A DNA stretch of 64,000 bases from Mycolicibacterium rhodesiae NBB3. Its GTDB lineage: Bacteria; Actinomycetota; Actinomycetes; Mycobacteriales; Mycobacteriaceae. The stretch lies in NCBI RefSeq assembly GCF_000230895.2, contig NC_016604.1:2666001-2730000 (forward strand), in the 5' to 3' direction. Shown one piece after another: positions 35,549 through 43,992 of the stretch. How positions within the stretch are numbered: the stretch's first letter is position 1; the number at the start of each line of letters is the position of its first letter. The notes beneath the pieces are model-generated. The model did no database searches, was not told the DNA's origin, and worked only from the letters and a program-made list of their open reading frames with translations. Made by a program: the position numbers and the translations under genes.

Positions 35549-36603
35549 CTGCGGACCAGGCCCCGTGGCCGGATCAGCCCGAGGTCGAAATGGTGCACCC
35601 ACCCGGGCTTGGCGTCGCAGACGTCGGGTATCGCGTTGACAGCCCCCATCGCGGTCCAGTCATAGCCCGGATGGTGCATGGTGCCGTCGGGTTGGTCGAC
35701 GCCTTGGAGGATGAGTTCGGTCGGCGGGTCACCCTGAATCTCGATGCGGTAGCGCGTTTTCCCGAACTCCCATGCCGGCTCGATCTTGTCCGACGTGGTG
35801 GTCGTGTAGAGCGCCTCGAAGACGATGAGCGGCGTGCCGTCCACCCAGGCCGTCCATTCGTGGCGTTGCGCGGCGACGGTGCCGCGCGGTATCGAACCCA
35901 ACGGATGGGGGATGTCCTCGGCCGCCACGGCGGCCGCCACATCCGCGGCGGTCACCTTCTCGATGGTCACGCCAAGCCCGTCGGCGATCATGTACATCGA
36001 CTGGGCGAAGAACGGCAGGCCGAGGCCGAGAATCGTTGGTTCAGAGAGGAATCTGTCCCTGTCCTTGCCGAAGCCCATCCAGTCGATGTGGTCGAGCGGT
36101 GCGTCGGTGAGAACGTTGACCACCTCCTCGACGCGAATCTGGTCGACTCTGTTCATCACCCGCGCGAGCGTGATCGGGAGTATGTCCCCCGCGTAGCCCG
36201 GGTGGATGCCGCCGCCGTGAAACGACGTTCCGCCCTCTTCGCACGCGGCGCGGATCTTCTCGCCGTCCGCGGCGAAATCTGGTGACGGGTAAAAGAAGCC
36301 GCTTGTGGTCACGACGTTTTTGCCGGAGCGCAGGAGCCTGCACACGGTGTCGGTGTCCATGATGATCGGCGTGTAGAAGACACAGTCGGCGTCCATGGCG
36401 ATGACCGACTCGATGCCATCGGTCGCGATGACGCCGGTCGGCGCGATGCCGACGATCTCGCCTGCGTCCTTGCCGACCTTGTCCGTGTTGTGCACGAGAA
36501 CAGCGACGAGGTCGAACGTGGGGTTGTCGGCGAAGTGCCGGACCCCGACCTGCCCGACGTCGCCCGTCATCCACTGAATGACTCGATAGGTCTTTTCAGG
36601 CAT
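35545..36603 (-). CDS. NAD(P)H-dependent dehydrogenase, DapB-like
   Basis: A 352-residue protein with an N-terminal Rossmann domain (YRVIQWMTGDVGQVGVRHF) and a C-terminal domain as in the dihydrodipicolinate reductase/2,4-diaminopentanoate dehydrogenase group. Mycobacteria often carry these genes in steroid- or terpenoid-type clusters, with substrates mostly unknown. ATG 36603 (MPEKTYR) has GAGGTG upstream; GTG 36612 would add three residues. It overlaps the next DapB-like gene by eight bases. Two close paralogues lie at 36596-37645 and 45497-46570. Confidence 0.88.
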   Translation of the reverse strand: MPEKTYRVIQWMTGDVGQVGVRHFADNPTFDLVAVLVHNTDKVGKDAGEIVGIAPTGVIATDGIESVIAMDADCVFYTPIIMDTDTVCRLLRSGKNVVTTSGFFYPSPDFAADGEKIRAACEEGGTSFHGGGIHPGYAGDILPITLARVMNRVDQIRVEEVVNVLTDAPLDHIDWMGFGKDRDRFLSEPTILGLGLPFFAQSMYMIADGLGVTIEKVTAADVAAAVAAEDIPHPLGSIPRGTVAAQRHEWTAWVDGTPLIVFEALYTTTTSDKIEPAWEFGKTRYRIEIQGDPPTELILQGVDQPDGTMHHPGYDWTAMGAVNAIPDVCDAKPGWVHHFDLGLIRPRGLVRR

Positions 36604-37645
36604 TGATGACACCTCGGGGCAATAGAAGTGGTAGGTCGTTGTACGTCGCGATGCCGGGAGGGGCCGCGACGACGGCGGGTATCGCGGTGATCGCCGGAAC
36701 GGCGGTGATGGTCAGGCCGAGCAGGATGTACTCCTCGATCGTCTCCGCCACGAAGTCGGGCGGCGGCTCGAATGCGAGGGTCGTCTTGATCGTCGGTCGT
36801 CCCTCGACCCTGATGTTGTAGCCGAAGCCCATCCCCCACAAGGGATCCAGTGTCTGGCCTTTGGTCCACACCGCGCGTACCTCGACGACGTCGCGATCAC
36901 CGACATAGCCTTTCCAGCTCACGTCGATTCCCGCCACGCAGCCCTTGGCGATGACCCAGTCACCGGGAAGGTTGACATCCTCCGTGGCCTGCGCGTACTT
37001 GGCCTCGCAACGGATGTCGTCGAGTTCGACTCCGAGTGCGTCGGCGACGAGCATGACCGCTTCACGGAATATCGAAGACCCCTGCTCGGTCACTGCGTGC
37101 AGATCCGGATAGTCGATCGGGTATCCGAAGCCCATGATCTTCTCGGTCTCCGGAGAGTTGTAGATCGTGGTGTCGAAGGACTCCTCGATGTACACCCGAT
37201 CGACGCGGTCCGACAGCCCTGCCGAAACGATCGCGAAGAGTTGGATGAAGCCGGGATTCAGTCCGCTGCCGAAGATCGTCGACTTGCCGGCCTCACACGC
37301 CTTCGCAACACGATCACGCCCGTCGCCGAGCCGATGGCCGGTGATGAACTCCGACGTGGTCACGACGTTGATGCCCGCTTCGAGAATGCGAACCAAGTGT
37401 TCGACGTCGGCGAACATCTGGTTGTAGACAACGCAATCCGGCTTCAGTGCGAGCAAGGCGTCGACGTCGTCGGTAGCGGCTATACCAAGTGGTTCGATAC
37501 CGCAGAGTTCGCCGACATCTTTGCCGACCTTGTCAGGTGACCATGCGTAGCATCCGACCAATTCGAGCTGTGAGTTCTCGACGATCGCGTGGACCGATTT
37601 CACGCCGACGTTGCCCGTCGTCCATTGGACGACGCGATAGGTCAT
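36596..37645 (-). CDS. NAD(P)H-dependent dehydrogenase, DapB-like
   Basis: A 349-residue paralogue of the downstream gene, with YRVVQWTTGNVGVKSVHAIV at the N-terminus, LVTTSEF-type residues after the Rossmann fold (INVVTTSEFITGHR) and the region GSGLNPGF near residue 127. The C-terminus has an Ala/Ile/Pro-rich stretch (ITAVPAITAIPAVVAAPPGI) where the family usually has a conserved core. It overlaps the upstream P450 by four bases. The pair may act as a heteromer or on successive intermediates. Confidence 0.88.
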   Translation of the reverse strand: MTYRVVQWTTGNVGVKSVHAIVENSQLELVGCYAWSPDKVGKDVGELCGIEPLGIAATDDVDALLALKPDCVVYNQMFADVEHLVRILEAGINVVTTSEFITGHRLGDGRDRVAKACEAGKSTIFGSGLNPGFIQLFAIVSAGLSDRVDRVYIEESFDTTIYNSPETEKIMGFGYPIDYPDLHAVTEQGSSIFREAVMLVADALGVELDDIRCEAKYAQATEDVNLPGDWVIAKGCVAGIDVSWKGYVGDRDVVEVRAVWTKGQTLDPLWGMGFGYNIRVEGRPTIKTTLAFEPPPDFVAETIEEYILLGLTITAVPAITAIPAVVAAPPGIATYNDLPLLLPRGVINA

Positions 37646-38859
37646 CGCGACTTCTCACCGGGCGTGAAAGTCACTGGGATCGACCGGAAGCCCCGGGTGA
37701 CCGAGTTGCCGTGGAACACCGCATCCTCGTCCGGCGCGAGACTGTAGTCGGGCATCCGTGACAGCACCTGCTCGACGCCGATTCCGAACTCCAGACGTGC
37801 CAGGTTGGAGCCGAGGCACCGATGGACGCCGGCGCCGAATCCAAGGTGGCGGTTCAACTTGCGGTCAAAAAGACAGCGGTCCGGATCGGGAAACTGTTCG
37901 GCATCGCGGTTCGCGGATGCGTAGTTGACGATGACGGATTCACCGGGGCAGAACCTATGCCCGTTCAATTCGACGTGCTTGGTGACCGTACGCGGAATTC
38001 CGTGTATCGATCCCGAGTAGCGAAGGAACTCCTCGATGGCCCGCGGCCGCAGGTCGGGGTCGAAGATGAGACGGTCACGCTCGTCGGCGTGCGTCGCAAG
38101 ATAGTGAAAAGCGGACGACATCGCGCTTGCCGTGGTTTCCAGACCTGCCTGCACCAAGAGCATTGCGTTACCGACGATGTCGCCGAACTGCAGCTTTTCG
38201 CCGTCGATCTCGGCGTTGAGAAGGACGTCGATCATGTCGTCCTTCGGGGGTTGGGTAGTCCGTGCGGTGATGGCGTCGTGGAGGTGCTGGTACAGCCCGC
38301 CCCACGCGGCCCCGCGTGCTTCCTCGGTGTCGCCGTTCAACCCGGCGTCGGTCAGGTCGATACACAGCGGTACGTCGTCGATGGGCAAGCCGAACAGGTA
38401 CTTGAAGAACACGATCCCAGGCTGGCGCCACGCAACCTGCGCGAGGTCTCCGCGGCCCTCTTCGATGAAATTGTCTATGAGCTGGTCGGTTTCGTCGCGG
38501 ATCTGGGGTGTGAGCGCCTTCATCCGCGCCGGCGAGAAGTACGGGTTGAGCACCTTGCGGAACTGCTGCTGCCGAGGCGGATCCAGCGTGATGACGAGAT
38601 CGCCGGCGAGCCGCTCGGATGCCTCGGGCGTCGGATTGGACGAGAAATGCTCCCAGTCCTGCAGAATCTTGTAGCAGTCCTCGTAGCGGACCGCGACCCA
38701 GGCACCGCCGGGTGTCGCGCTCAGAAACGGCGTATCGGTATGCGCGAAGGGTGAGTTGCGGCGCATCACCTCGTAGACGTCGTAGAGAAAGTCGTTGTCC
38801 TGGAAATCCTCATGTCGAAGGTCCCAGTTGTCCGCGTGGTCCTCCAGCGATTTGGTCAC
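37642..38859 (-). CDS. Cytochrome P450
   Basis: A 405-residue P450 with the I-helix motif AGLETTASA, the ExxR motif EEFLR, and the heme loop [21 protein letters not shown] 38859 ([10 protein letters not shown]) overlaps the stop of the 143-residue membrane protein as GTGA; longer in-frame starts lie inside that gene and are rejected. It links the membrane-protein part of the operon to the enzyme part. Confidence 0.93.
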   Translation of the reverse strand: MTKSLEDHADNWDLRHEDFQDNDFLYDVYEVMRRNSPFAHTDTPFLSATPGGAWVAVRYEDCYKILQDWEHFSSNPTPEASERLAGDLVITLDPPRQQQFRKVLNPYFSPARMKALTPQIRDETDQLIDNFIEEGRGDLAQVAWRQPGIVFFKYLFGLPIDDVPLCIDLTDAGLNGDTEEARGAAWGGLYQHLHDAITARTTQPPKDDMIDVLLNAEIDGEKLQFGDIVGNAMLLVQAGLETTASAMSSAFHYLATHADERDRLIFDPDLRPRAIEEFLRYSGSIHGIPRTVTKHVELNGHRFCPGESVIVNYASANRDAEQFPDPDRCLFDRKLNRHLGFGAGVHRCLGSNLARLEFGIGVEQVLSRMPDYSLAPDEDAVFHGNSVTRGFRSIPVTFTPGEKSR

Positions 38860-39287
38860 GGAGACGGTGTCCCCTGTTGCTCGGCGGCTTGGCGCGCCTC
38901 TCGTTCGTCGTGGATACGCACCAACTCGCGGAACCCGATTCGGTTGTACCCGGGCACCGGTTGAATGCCCCATTCGTCCTCGGCGGTGTCCTTGCCCTCC
39001 GCGCCTTCGGGCGGACCGAGCGGCGGATAGGGGACCTTGCATTCCAGGGTGTCATCCGAGTACCGCACCTTCAGCAGCTCGCTGCAGATCTCGGTGAGAC
39101 TCAGCGTCGGGTAGCCGTAGTACACCGCCATGAACGGCAGCGTGAATGCGCCCTCGATGACCAGAGCGACGAGGCACACCAGCACCGCTCGTTTGATCCA
39201 CTTGTGCATGTTCGCGTAGTAGGGCGTGGTTCCGGGAGGGAGTTCCTCGGCCGGTGCCTTCTCGCTGGCTTCAGGTGTGGTCGTCAC
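38856..39287 (-). CDS. One-helix membrane protein of the MoxR/VWA locus
   Basis: A 143-residue protein with a short cytosolic N-terminus, one membrane helix (about residues 32-58) and an outward domain of about 85 residues. Cys68 and Cys83 could form a disulfide; the tail has [20 protein letters not shown] strong AAGGAG lies seven bases before the GTG. I do not recognise the family. It is next to the six-helix protein and fits a small subunit of a membrane complex. Confidence 0.75.
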   Translation of the reverse strand: MTTTPEASEKAPAEELPPGTTPYYANMHKWIKRAVLVCLVALVIEGAFTLPFMAVYYGYPTLSLTEICSELLKVRYSDDTLECKVPYPPLGPPEGAEGKDTAEDEWGIQPVPGYNRIGFRELVRIHDEREARQAAEQQGTPSP

Positions 39288-39308
39288 AGTGTTGCTCCTT
39301 AAACCGAT

Positions 39309-40004
39309 TCAGTCGGAGAAGATTTCGCGGTTGACCGTGTGCAGGTAGGGGATCGCCAGGAACGGCGTGATGTAGAAGATGTCGTAGAGCCACCAACCGA
39401 TGACGGGGAAAACCACACCCGCGAAGCGGACGTCGGCATACATCGTCATGTTGAACACGTAGAGGCACCAGATGAGCACGCCCATCCAGCACGTGATGAT
39501 CATCCACTGGTGGCCCCAGCGCTTCATCTGCAAGAACCCGATCGCCGCGGCGCACCGCATCGCGAAGACCGTCAGGATCATCCCGAACACCATGGATTTC
39601 TCACCGGGCCCTGCCGCGCCGCCGACCCAGAACTCGTTGTAGTGCCAGAAGTAGCCGGCATCGAACATCGCGCCCCAGCCGACCATCAGCACACGGTTGA
39701 TCAACGTGTGGTTGGCGACGAGATCAAGCGCCCAGCCGAGGCTGTTCAGCATCCCGTCGATCAGCACGAGGTATCCGATGAGCGTGACGATCATCGGCCG
39801 CATGGACAGGCCCGCGCGGGCAGCCTGACGCTGCAAAAACACTCCGCGCAGGAAGATGGGCAGCCCGAAAATCCCCGGCGCCCACATACCCATCAGGCCG
39901 GCGCCGACGATCATCCACTTGTCCGCCCGGCGTTGCGCTCGCCGCGATTGCTCGTCGTGCTCCTCGAGGCTGACCGTGCCGCCCGTGCGCACGTCCAGGC
40001 TCAC
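39309..40004 (-). CDS. Six-helix membrane protein with conserved Asp/His/Glu, copy 1
   Basis: A 231-residue membrane protein with about six helices (near residues 31-52, 70-90, 100-120, 136-158, 165-188, 195-220). Residues Asp83, Asp94, His99, Asp115, His121, Glu124, His165 and Asp191 lie in or beside helices (GWALDLVANHT, FDAGYFWHYNE, RWGHQW) and are all kept in copy 2 at 43221-43952, which suggests metal binding. I do not recognise the family. The GTG at 40004 overlaps the stop of the 42-residue peptide; GTG 40016 is an alternative. Confidence 0.8.
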   Translation of the reverse strand: MSLDVRTGGTVSLEEHDEQSRRAQRRADKWMIVGAGLMGMWAPGIFGLPIFLRGVFLQRQAARAGLSMRPMIVTLIGYLVLIDGMLNSLGWALDLVANHTLINRVLMVGWGAMFDAGYFWHYNEFWVGGAAGPGEKSMVFGMILTVFAMRCAAAIGFLQMKRWGHQWMIITCWMGVLIWCLYVFNMTMYADVRFAGVVFPVIGWWLYDIFYITPFLAIPYLHTVNREIFSD

Positions 40005-40129
40005 AACTCCCACCACCCGCGGGCGAAGGACATGTAGAGCTGGATCCCGAACATCGCCAGCAGGTAGCCGTAGATGACGATCTGCAGCACGATCAGTGCC
40101 CTCTTGCGCTTGCGTTCCTTCTGGTCCAT
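40001..40129 (-). CDS. 42-residue single-helix membrane peptide
   Basis: The peptide begins MDQKERKRKRALIVLQIVIY and ends MSFARGWWEL: a basic cytosolic end, one membrane helix (about residues 12-33) and a Trp-rich end. AAGGAG lies nine bases before the ATG. It begins one base after the ATPase stop and overlaps the start of the six-helix gene by four bases, so the reading frame is fixed by context. It is probably a small subunit of the same complex. Confidence 0.7.
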   Translation of the reverse strand: MDQKERKRKRALIVLQIVIYGYLLAMFGIQLYMSFARGWWEL

Positions 40130-40130
40130 A

Positions 40131-40916
40131 TCAGTCGACTCCTTCCAAGAGGCTGGCCGCCGCGACTTCGCGTAGACCTTCGGATATCGCGCCGTCGCTC
40201 GACAGCGGTGCAAGGATGCAGGCTTGGGCAGCGTCCAATTCGGTTGCGCCTGCGGCGATCAACTGCGCAGCGGTGACCAGCACGCGCGTCGACGGGGGTT
40301 CGAAGTGAAATGCCTCGTCGGCGGTTCTGATCGCTGTTGCGCAGTTCACGAGTCGCAGCGCTGATGCGGTGGCGATGCCCGTCTCGGCCACGATCACCTC
40401 GGCCTCCCGCTCGGGCGGCAGGTAGCGCATCGGCAGTGTGACGAAGCGTTGGCGGAAGGACGGTTTGAGTTCCTTCAACGAACTCCGGTACGCGGGGTTG
40501 TACGAGCAGACGAGCATGAAGTCCTTGGGAGCGTTGACGACCTCGCCGGCGCGGTCCAGGTAGAGGGCGCGACGGTGATCGGTCAGCGAATGCAGGATGG
40601 CCAGCGAGTCGTGGCGCGCCTCGACGACCTCGTCTAGATAGCAGATGGCCCCGGCCTTGACCGCGCGGGTCAGTGGGCCGTCCGTCCACACCACGTCGCC
40701 GCCGGTGACCATGAAGCGCCCGACGAGATCGGAGCTGGTCAGATCGTCATGACAGCTGATGGTCACGACGGGACGGCGCAGGAGCAGGCCCATGTGCTCG
40801 ACGAGCCGCGTCTTGCCGCAGCCGGTCGGACCGGTCAGCATCACCGGCAGGTGCTGGCGGTACGCCTGCTCGAACAGCTGCACCTCGTTGCCGTTCGAGT
40901 AATAGGTGTCGTTCAC
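40131..40916 (-). CDS. MoxR/NorQ/CbbQ-like AAA+ ATPase
   Basis: A 261-residue AAA+ ATPase of the NorQ/CbbQ group. Walker A is GPTGCGKT (29-36), Walker B is ICYLDE (91-96), sensor 1 is Asn140 in CSYNP, and arginines in SFRQRF (154-158) fit the arginine finger. With a VWA partner, family members activate or load metal into enzymes such as NO reductase and Rubisco. GTG 40916 overlaps the VWA stop as GTGA and gives the usual family length. No NO reductase or Rubisco gene is nearby, so the client is probably the adjacent membrane protein. Confidence 0.9.
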   Translation of the reverse strand: MNDTYYSNGNEVQLFEQAYRQHLPVMLTGPTGCGKTRLVEHMGLLLRRPVVTISCHDDLTSSDLVGRFMVTGGDVVWTDGPLTRAVKAGAICYLDEVVEARHDSLAILHSLTDHRRALYLDRAGEVVNAPKDFMLVCSYNPAYRSSLKELKPSFRQRFVTLPMRYLPPEREAEVIVAETGIATASALRLVNCATAIRTADEAFHFEPPSTRVLVTAAQLIAAGATELDAAQACILAPLSSDGAISEGLREVAAASLLEGVD

Positions 40917-42445
40917 GCTGCCACCAGCTCTCTGTGCACATGGGCGAGTACCTGCGGAAGCTCCTCGATGCGCCGAATGCGCTGGGAGCGGCGGGGTCCG
41001 AACACTTCGGGTAGGGGGTCGACCCTGGTAGGTCCGACACCGACGTAGTACATGCTGACGCCGGCGTCGTTGGCCTCCTCGACGGCATGCGCCGCGTCGG
41101 CCCAGGCGTAGCGGCCCTCGTAACCCTCGTCGGAGATCAGTCCGTCGCCGATCACGATGAGCAGACGACGTTCCGACGGCTGCGCGAGAAGTCGGCTCGT
41201 CAGATGGCGCAGCGGTGCGCCGAGCCTGGTGTACCCACCCGTGGCCAGCCCGAGGCCGCCCGGCGGCACGAATCGTCGGTCCTCGAAGTCCTTCAGGCAC
41301 GTGACCTCGACGCGGTGCCGGGTGTTTCCGGTGAAGACGAAGATGCCGTGGCGTTCCCTGGCGAGGGTCATGGCCTGCGAAAGGGCGTCGGCGCAGGCCA
41401 ATTCGAGCTTGAAGATCCGGCCGCCGTGGACACCGAGCGACGAGCTTCCGTCGAGCAGCAGAGCGGTGGTCACGTCTCGGCTGCTCGGCAGCAGGTCGCG
41501 GAAGATTCGCGGCTCGACCGCCTCACCGGTCGTCAGGTCGATGTAGTGGCTGACGTACTGTTCGACGTCGAGGTCGGACCCGTCCTCCAGTCGGCTGCGC
41601 ATCGACCGGTGAGTGTGCTCGGAGAACCACTTCCGCAGATCCGCCCCGACGGGTGCCGGTTGGCTCCGCTGGGTGGCGTGTGTGCGCTCGAGCACTGCGA
41701 CGTGGTCGGCGAGGAAGCTCTCGGTCCATGCGTTCCACTCCGGGTAGGGGATCCCCGGGCGGTGTTCGGGCGTGATGTCCAGATCGTTGTCTTCAGGACG
41801 GCTTGGCGGCGGCAGGTTGGGATTGCGTACGCCGCCATCGCCGCCGACCGGAACCGAGTATGGGCGAGGAAGTCGCTTCTGCGTTGTGGTCCAGGGCATC
41901 CGGCCGAAGGTTCGGCGCAGTTTGTCCGTCATCCCCTGCGGGTCGGTGTACCCCCTCGGCAGGATGCCGAGCAGCGGATCGACCGGCAGCGACTGTGATG
42001 TGCGGGCAAGTGTGACCGCGCGCGCCAGCATCTCCGCGGCTTCGGTATCGCTTGCGGCGACGTCGAGGTCCGGTAGCAGCCGGCGCAGGTCAGGCAGCAG
42101 TCCCGGCCAATTCTCGGCGATCCATCCCAGCGCAACCCCCGCTTCGACGAGCGTGAGTGCGGACAGTTCTCGCGCGGACAGTTCGTTCAGTCGGTAGCCG
42201 ACGACTCGATCCTTCGATGGTGAACACTGAAGCGCTACACCGCATGTCAGTGTTCTACGAGTCCAGCCGCGAACCGGCGGGGGATACGGGACGTGGATAA
42301 AGTCCAAGGCCGAGCTCAGGCCGAAGTCGCGCCGTTGTCCGCTCACGAGGCGCACCCCCTCGCGGCGCTGCCCGCTGAGTGCGACAGCCGTGACGGCGCA
42401 ACTGCGCTCCACGGCGAGCGCGTGCGTATCGGAGAGCTCGGACAT
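40913..42445 (-). CDS. VWA-domain protein, NorD/CbbO-like partner of the AAA+ ATPase
   Basis: A 510-residue protein. The C-terminal third is a von Willebrand A domain with the MIDAS motif DGSSS at 332-336 and TGGYTRLG and GDGLISDEGYEG further on. The N-terminal part is variable, with a Pro-rich linker near 193-235. NorD/CbbO proteins bridge the ATPase ring to the client enzyme. It follows the 34-residue peptide by 13 bases and is coupled to the ATPase gene by a four-base overlap. Confidence 0.88.
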   Translation of the reverse strand: MSELSDTHALAVERSCAVTAVALSGQRREGVRLVSGQRRDFGLSSALDFIHVPYPPPVRGWTRRTLTCGVALQCSPSKDRVVGYRLNELSARELSALTLVEAGVALGWIAENWPGLLPDLRRLLPDLDVAASDTEAAEMLARAVTLARTSQSLPVDPLLGILPRGYTDPQGMTDKLRRTFGRMPWTTTQKRLPRPYSVPVGGDGGVRNPNLPPPSRPEDNDLDITPEHRPGIPYPEWNAWTESFLADHVAVLERTHATQRSQPAPVGADLRKWFSEHTHRSMRSRLEDGSDLDVEQYVSHYIDLTTGEAVEPRIFRDLLPSSRDVTTALLLDGSSSLGVHGGRIFKLELACADALSQAMTLARERHGIFVFTGNTRHRVEVTCLKDFEDRRFVPPGGLGLATGGYTRLGAPLRHLTSRLLAQPSERRLLIVIGDGLISDEGYEGRYAWADAAHAVEEANDAGVSMYYVGVGPTRVDPLPEVFGPRRSQRIRRIEELPQVLAHVHRELVAA

Positions 42446-42458
42446 AGGGCGAAACCCG

Positions 42459-42563
42459 CTAGAACGTACCGAGGTTCGAGAACATCCAGTACCAGAACCA
42501 GATGATCAAACCGGTACCGCCCCACGCGGCGACGTACCGAAGTATTTCCCATATCCAATCCAC
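42459..42563 (-). CDS. 34-residue Trp-rich membrane peptide
   Basis: Translation from GTG 42563 gives MDWIWEILRYVAAWGG followed by TGLIIWFWYWMFSNLGTF and a TAG stop. It is one membrane helix with seven aromatic Trp residues. GGAGG lies six bases before the GTG, and the start is one base past the TetR stop, leaving no unexplained gap before the VWA gene. These points support a real gene despite its size. It is probably a helix subunit of the membrane complex. Confidence 0.65.
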   Translation of the reverse strand: MDWIWEILRYVAAWGGTGLIIWFWYWMFSNLGTF

Positions 42564-42564
42564 G

Positions 42565-43164
42565 TCAGGCCTCCAGCCCTCGAACAGCGGTGTCGATCAA
42601 CTTGGCGAGCATGGTGTCCCGGACTCCGGCGTTGCCCGTTGTCGTGAGTACTCCGTACACACCGAGCAGAAAGAAGGCCGCGCTGTAGAACGCGTCGACG
42701 GCCGGGTGCACCACGCCATCGCCGCGTGCCCGCTCGATCTTCTGCACGAGCAGGACGATCATCGGGTGGTCGGTCCACTCGTCCTTGGTCGGCCGGGTGG
42801 GCGAGAAGTGCAGCGCAAGAAGCTCTTTGAAGAGCAGCGATCCGAGCCGCTGCTCCAGCCCGGTCACCAGGTGCACGGCTTTGTTCAGCGCCGCGACCAG
42901 GTCATGTGTCCCGTCCAGAAACCGTGCGAAGTCGGTCGCCATCCGGGCCTCTTCGCGGCTTTCCAGCTCGAGAAGGACGTGTTCCTTGCTCGGAAAATGG
43001 AAGAAGAAGGTGCCATGGGCGACGCCTGCCGCCGTGGCGATCGCGTTCACGTCGGCGCCGGACATACCCGCGAGCTTGAACTCGGCTATCGCTGCGCCGA
43101 GTATGCGTTCCCGCGTCTGTAGCCGGCGCAGCTCGCGCGCCGACTGCTTGACCTGAGGCGTCAT
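42565..43164 (-). CDS. TetR-family regulator, copy 1
   Basis: A 199-residue TetR protein with the helix-turn-helix around residues 36-62 (GADVNAIATAAGVAHGTFFF). It is a clear paralogue of the TetR at 43993-44592 along its whole length. It is the first gene of the long minus-strand operon, and its promoter region carries a TGACCAAAGTCAA element (43190-43202), so it probably controls its own operon. Confidence 0.9.
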   Translation of the reverse strand: MTPQVKQSARELRRLQTRERILGAAIAEFKLAGMSGADVNAIATAAGVAHGTFFFHFPSKEHVLLELESREEARMATDFARFLDGTHDLVAALNKAVHLVTGLEQRLGSLLFKELLALHFSPTRPTKDEWTDHPMIVLLVQKIERARGDGVVHPAVDAFYSAAFFLLGVYGVLTTTGNAGVRDTMLAKLIDTAVRGLEA

Positions 43165-43189
43165 GGTTCGCCATTTCTAACTCAGTTAC

Positions 43190-43202
43190 TGACCAAAGTC
43201 AA
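43190..43202 (-). promoter_or_regulatory. TetR operator-like element before TetR copy 1
   Basis: TGACCAAAGTCAA matches the TGACTNNAGTCA pattern seen at 43959 and 44638 in both outer arms. On the minus strand TTGACT (43202-43197) could be a -35 box, with a weak -10 (TAGAAA) about 17 bases further. Confidence 0.5.
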
Positions 43203-43220
43203 TGAGTTGAGTCATCGGGA

Positions 43221-43952
43221 CTAGTCGGAGAAGATCTCGCGGTTGACCGAATGCAGATAGGGGATCGCCAGGAATGGCGTGATGTAGAAGATGTCGTACA
43301 GCCACCAGCCGATGACCGGAAAAATCACCCCGGCATAGCGCACGTCGGCGTACATCGTCATGTTGAACACGTAGAGGCACCAGATGAGCACGCCCATCCA
43401 GCAGGTGATGATCATCCACTGATGGCCCCAGCGCTTCATCTGCAGAAAGCCGATCGCCGCGGCGATCCGCATGGTGAAGACGGTGAGGATCATCCCGACT
43501 TCCATCGCCTTCTCGCCGGGACCTGCGGCACCGCCGATCCACAGCTCGTTGTAGTGCCAGAAGTAGCCCGCGTCGAACATTGCACCCCAGCCGTTCAACA
43601 GGATTCGGGCCAAGATCGTATGGTTGGCGACCAGGTCCAGCGCCCAGCCAACCGTGTTGATCGCCGCGTCGATGATGACCAGATATCCGAGCAGGGTCAC
43701 CAGCATCGGGCGGACGGACAGCCCGTCGCGCTGCGCCTTGCGCAACAGCCACACGCCCCGAAGAAAGAGCGGGAGGCCGAAGATCCCCAGCGCTGCGGTG
43801 CCGATCAGCAGGCTGCCGGAGATGAGCCACTTGTCAGCCTGGCGCTGCGCGGCCTGGGATGCCGACATGTGCTCGTCGAGGCTGCTCCCCGAGAGTTTCG
43901 TGCGCGGATTCGCGTCACGGTTGCGGCCCAGGTTCAGCGTGGGCAGATTCAT
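43221..43952 (-). CDS. Six-helix membrane protein with conserved Asp/His/Glu, copy 2
   Basis: A 243-residue paralogue of 39309-40004. The C-terminal 140 residues are almost identical, and 53 bases in a row (43351-43403 and 39439-39491) are the same in DNA, so the duplication or a gene conversion is recent. The N-terminal 35 residues differ. The putative metal-binding Asp, His and Glu positions are all kept. It has its own strong promoter with an operator on the -10 box. No copy of the small subunits or the ATPase accompanies it. Confidence 0.82.
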   Translation of the reverse strand: MNLPTLNLGRNRDANPRTKLSGSSLDEHMSASQAAQRQADKWLISGSLLIGTAALGIFGLPLFLRGVWLLRKAQRDGLSVRPMLVTLLGYLVIIDAAINTVGWALDLVANHTILARILLNGWGAMFDAGYFWHYNELWIGGAAGPGEKAMEVGMILTVFTMRIAAAIGFLQMKRWGHQWMIITCWMGVLIWCLYVFNMTMYADVRYAGVIFPVIGWWLYDIFYITPFLAIPYLHSVNREIFSD

Positions 43953-43958
43953 GCGGAC

Positions 43959-43988
43959 TGACTATAGTCAATGAATCCGGGTAGTCAA
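43959..43988 (-). promoter_or_regulatory. Strong promoter with overlapping operator for membrane protein copy 2
   Basis: On the minus strand TTGACT (43988-43983), a 16-base spacer and TATAGT (43966-43961) form a near-consensus sigma-A promoter. The perfect palindrome TGACTATAGTCA (43959-43970) covers the -10. The start codon is eight bases beyond the -10, so the transcript is nearly leaderless. Confidence 0.65.
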
Positions 43989-43992
43989 TCGG

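Noticed and set aside
39309..40004. Subunit of a copper membrane monooxygenase (PmoA/PmoC type)
   Set aside because: Size and helix number are not far off, but I could not match the characteristic PmoA or PmoC motifs and no PmoB-like cupredoxin protein is present. Kept as unknown.
40001..42445. Nitric oxide reductase (nor) operon
   Set aside because: NorQ- and NorD-like genes are present, but no NorB heme-copper subunit or NorC cytochrome c motif (CxxCH) is found in the neighbouring proteins.
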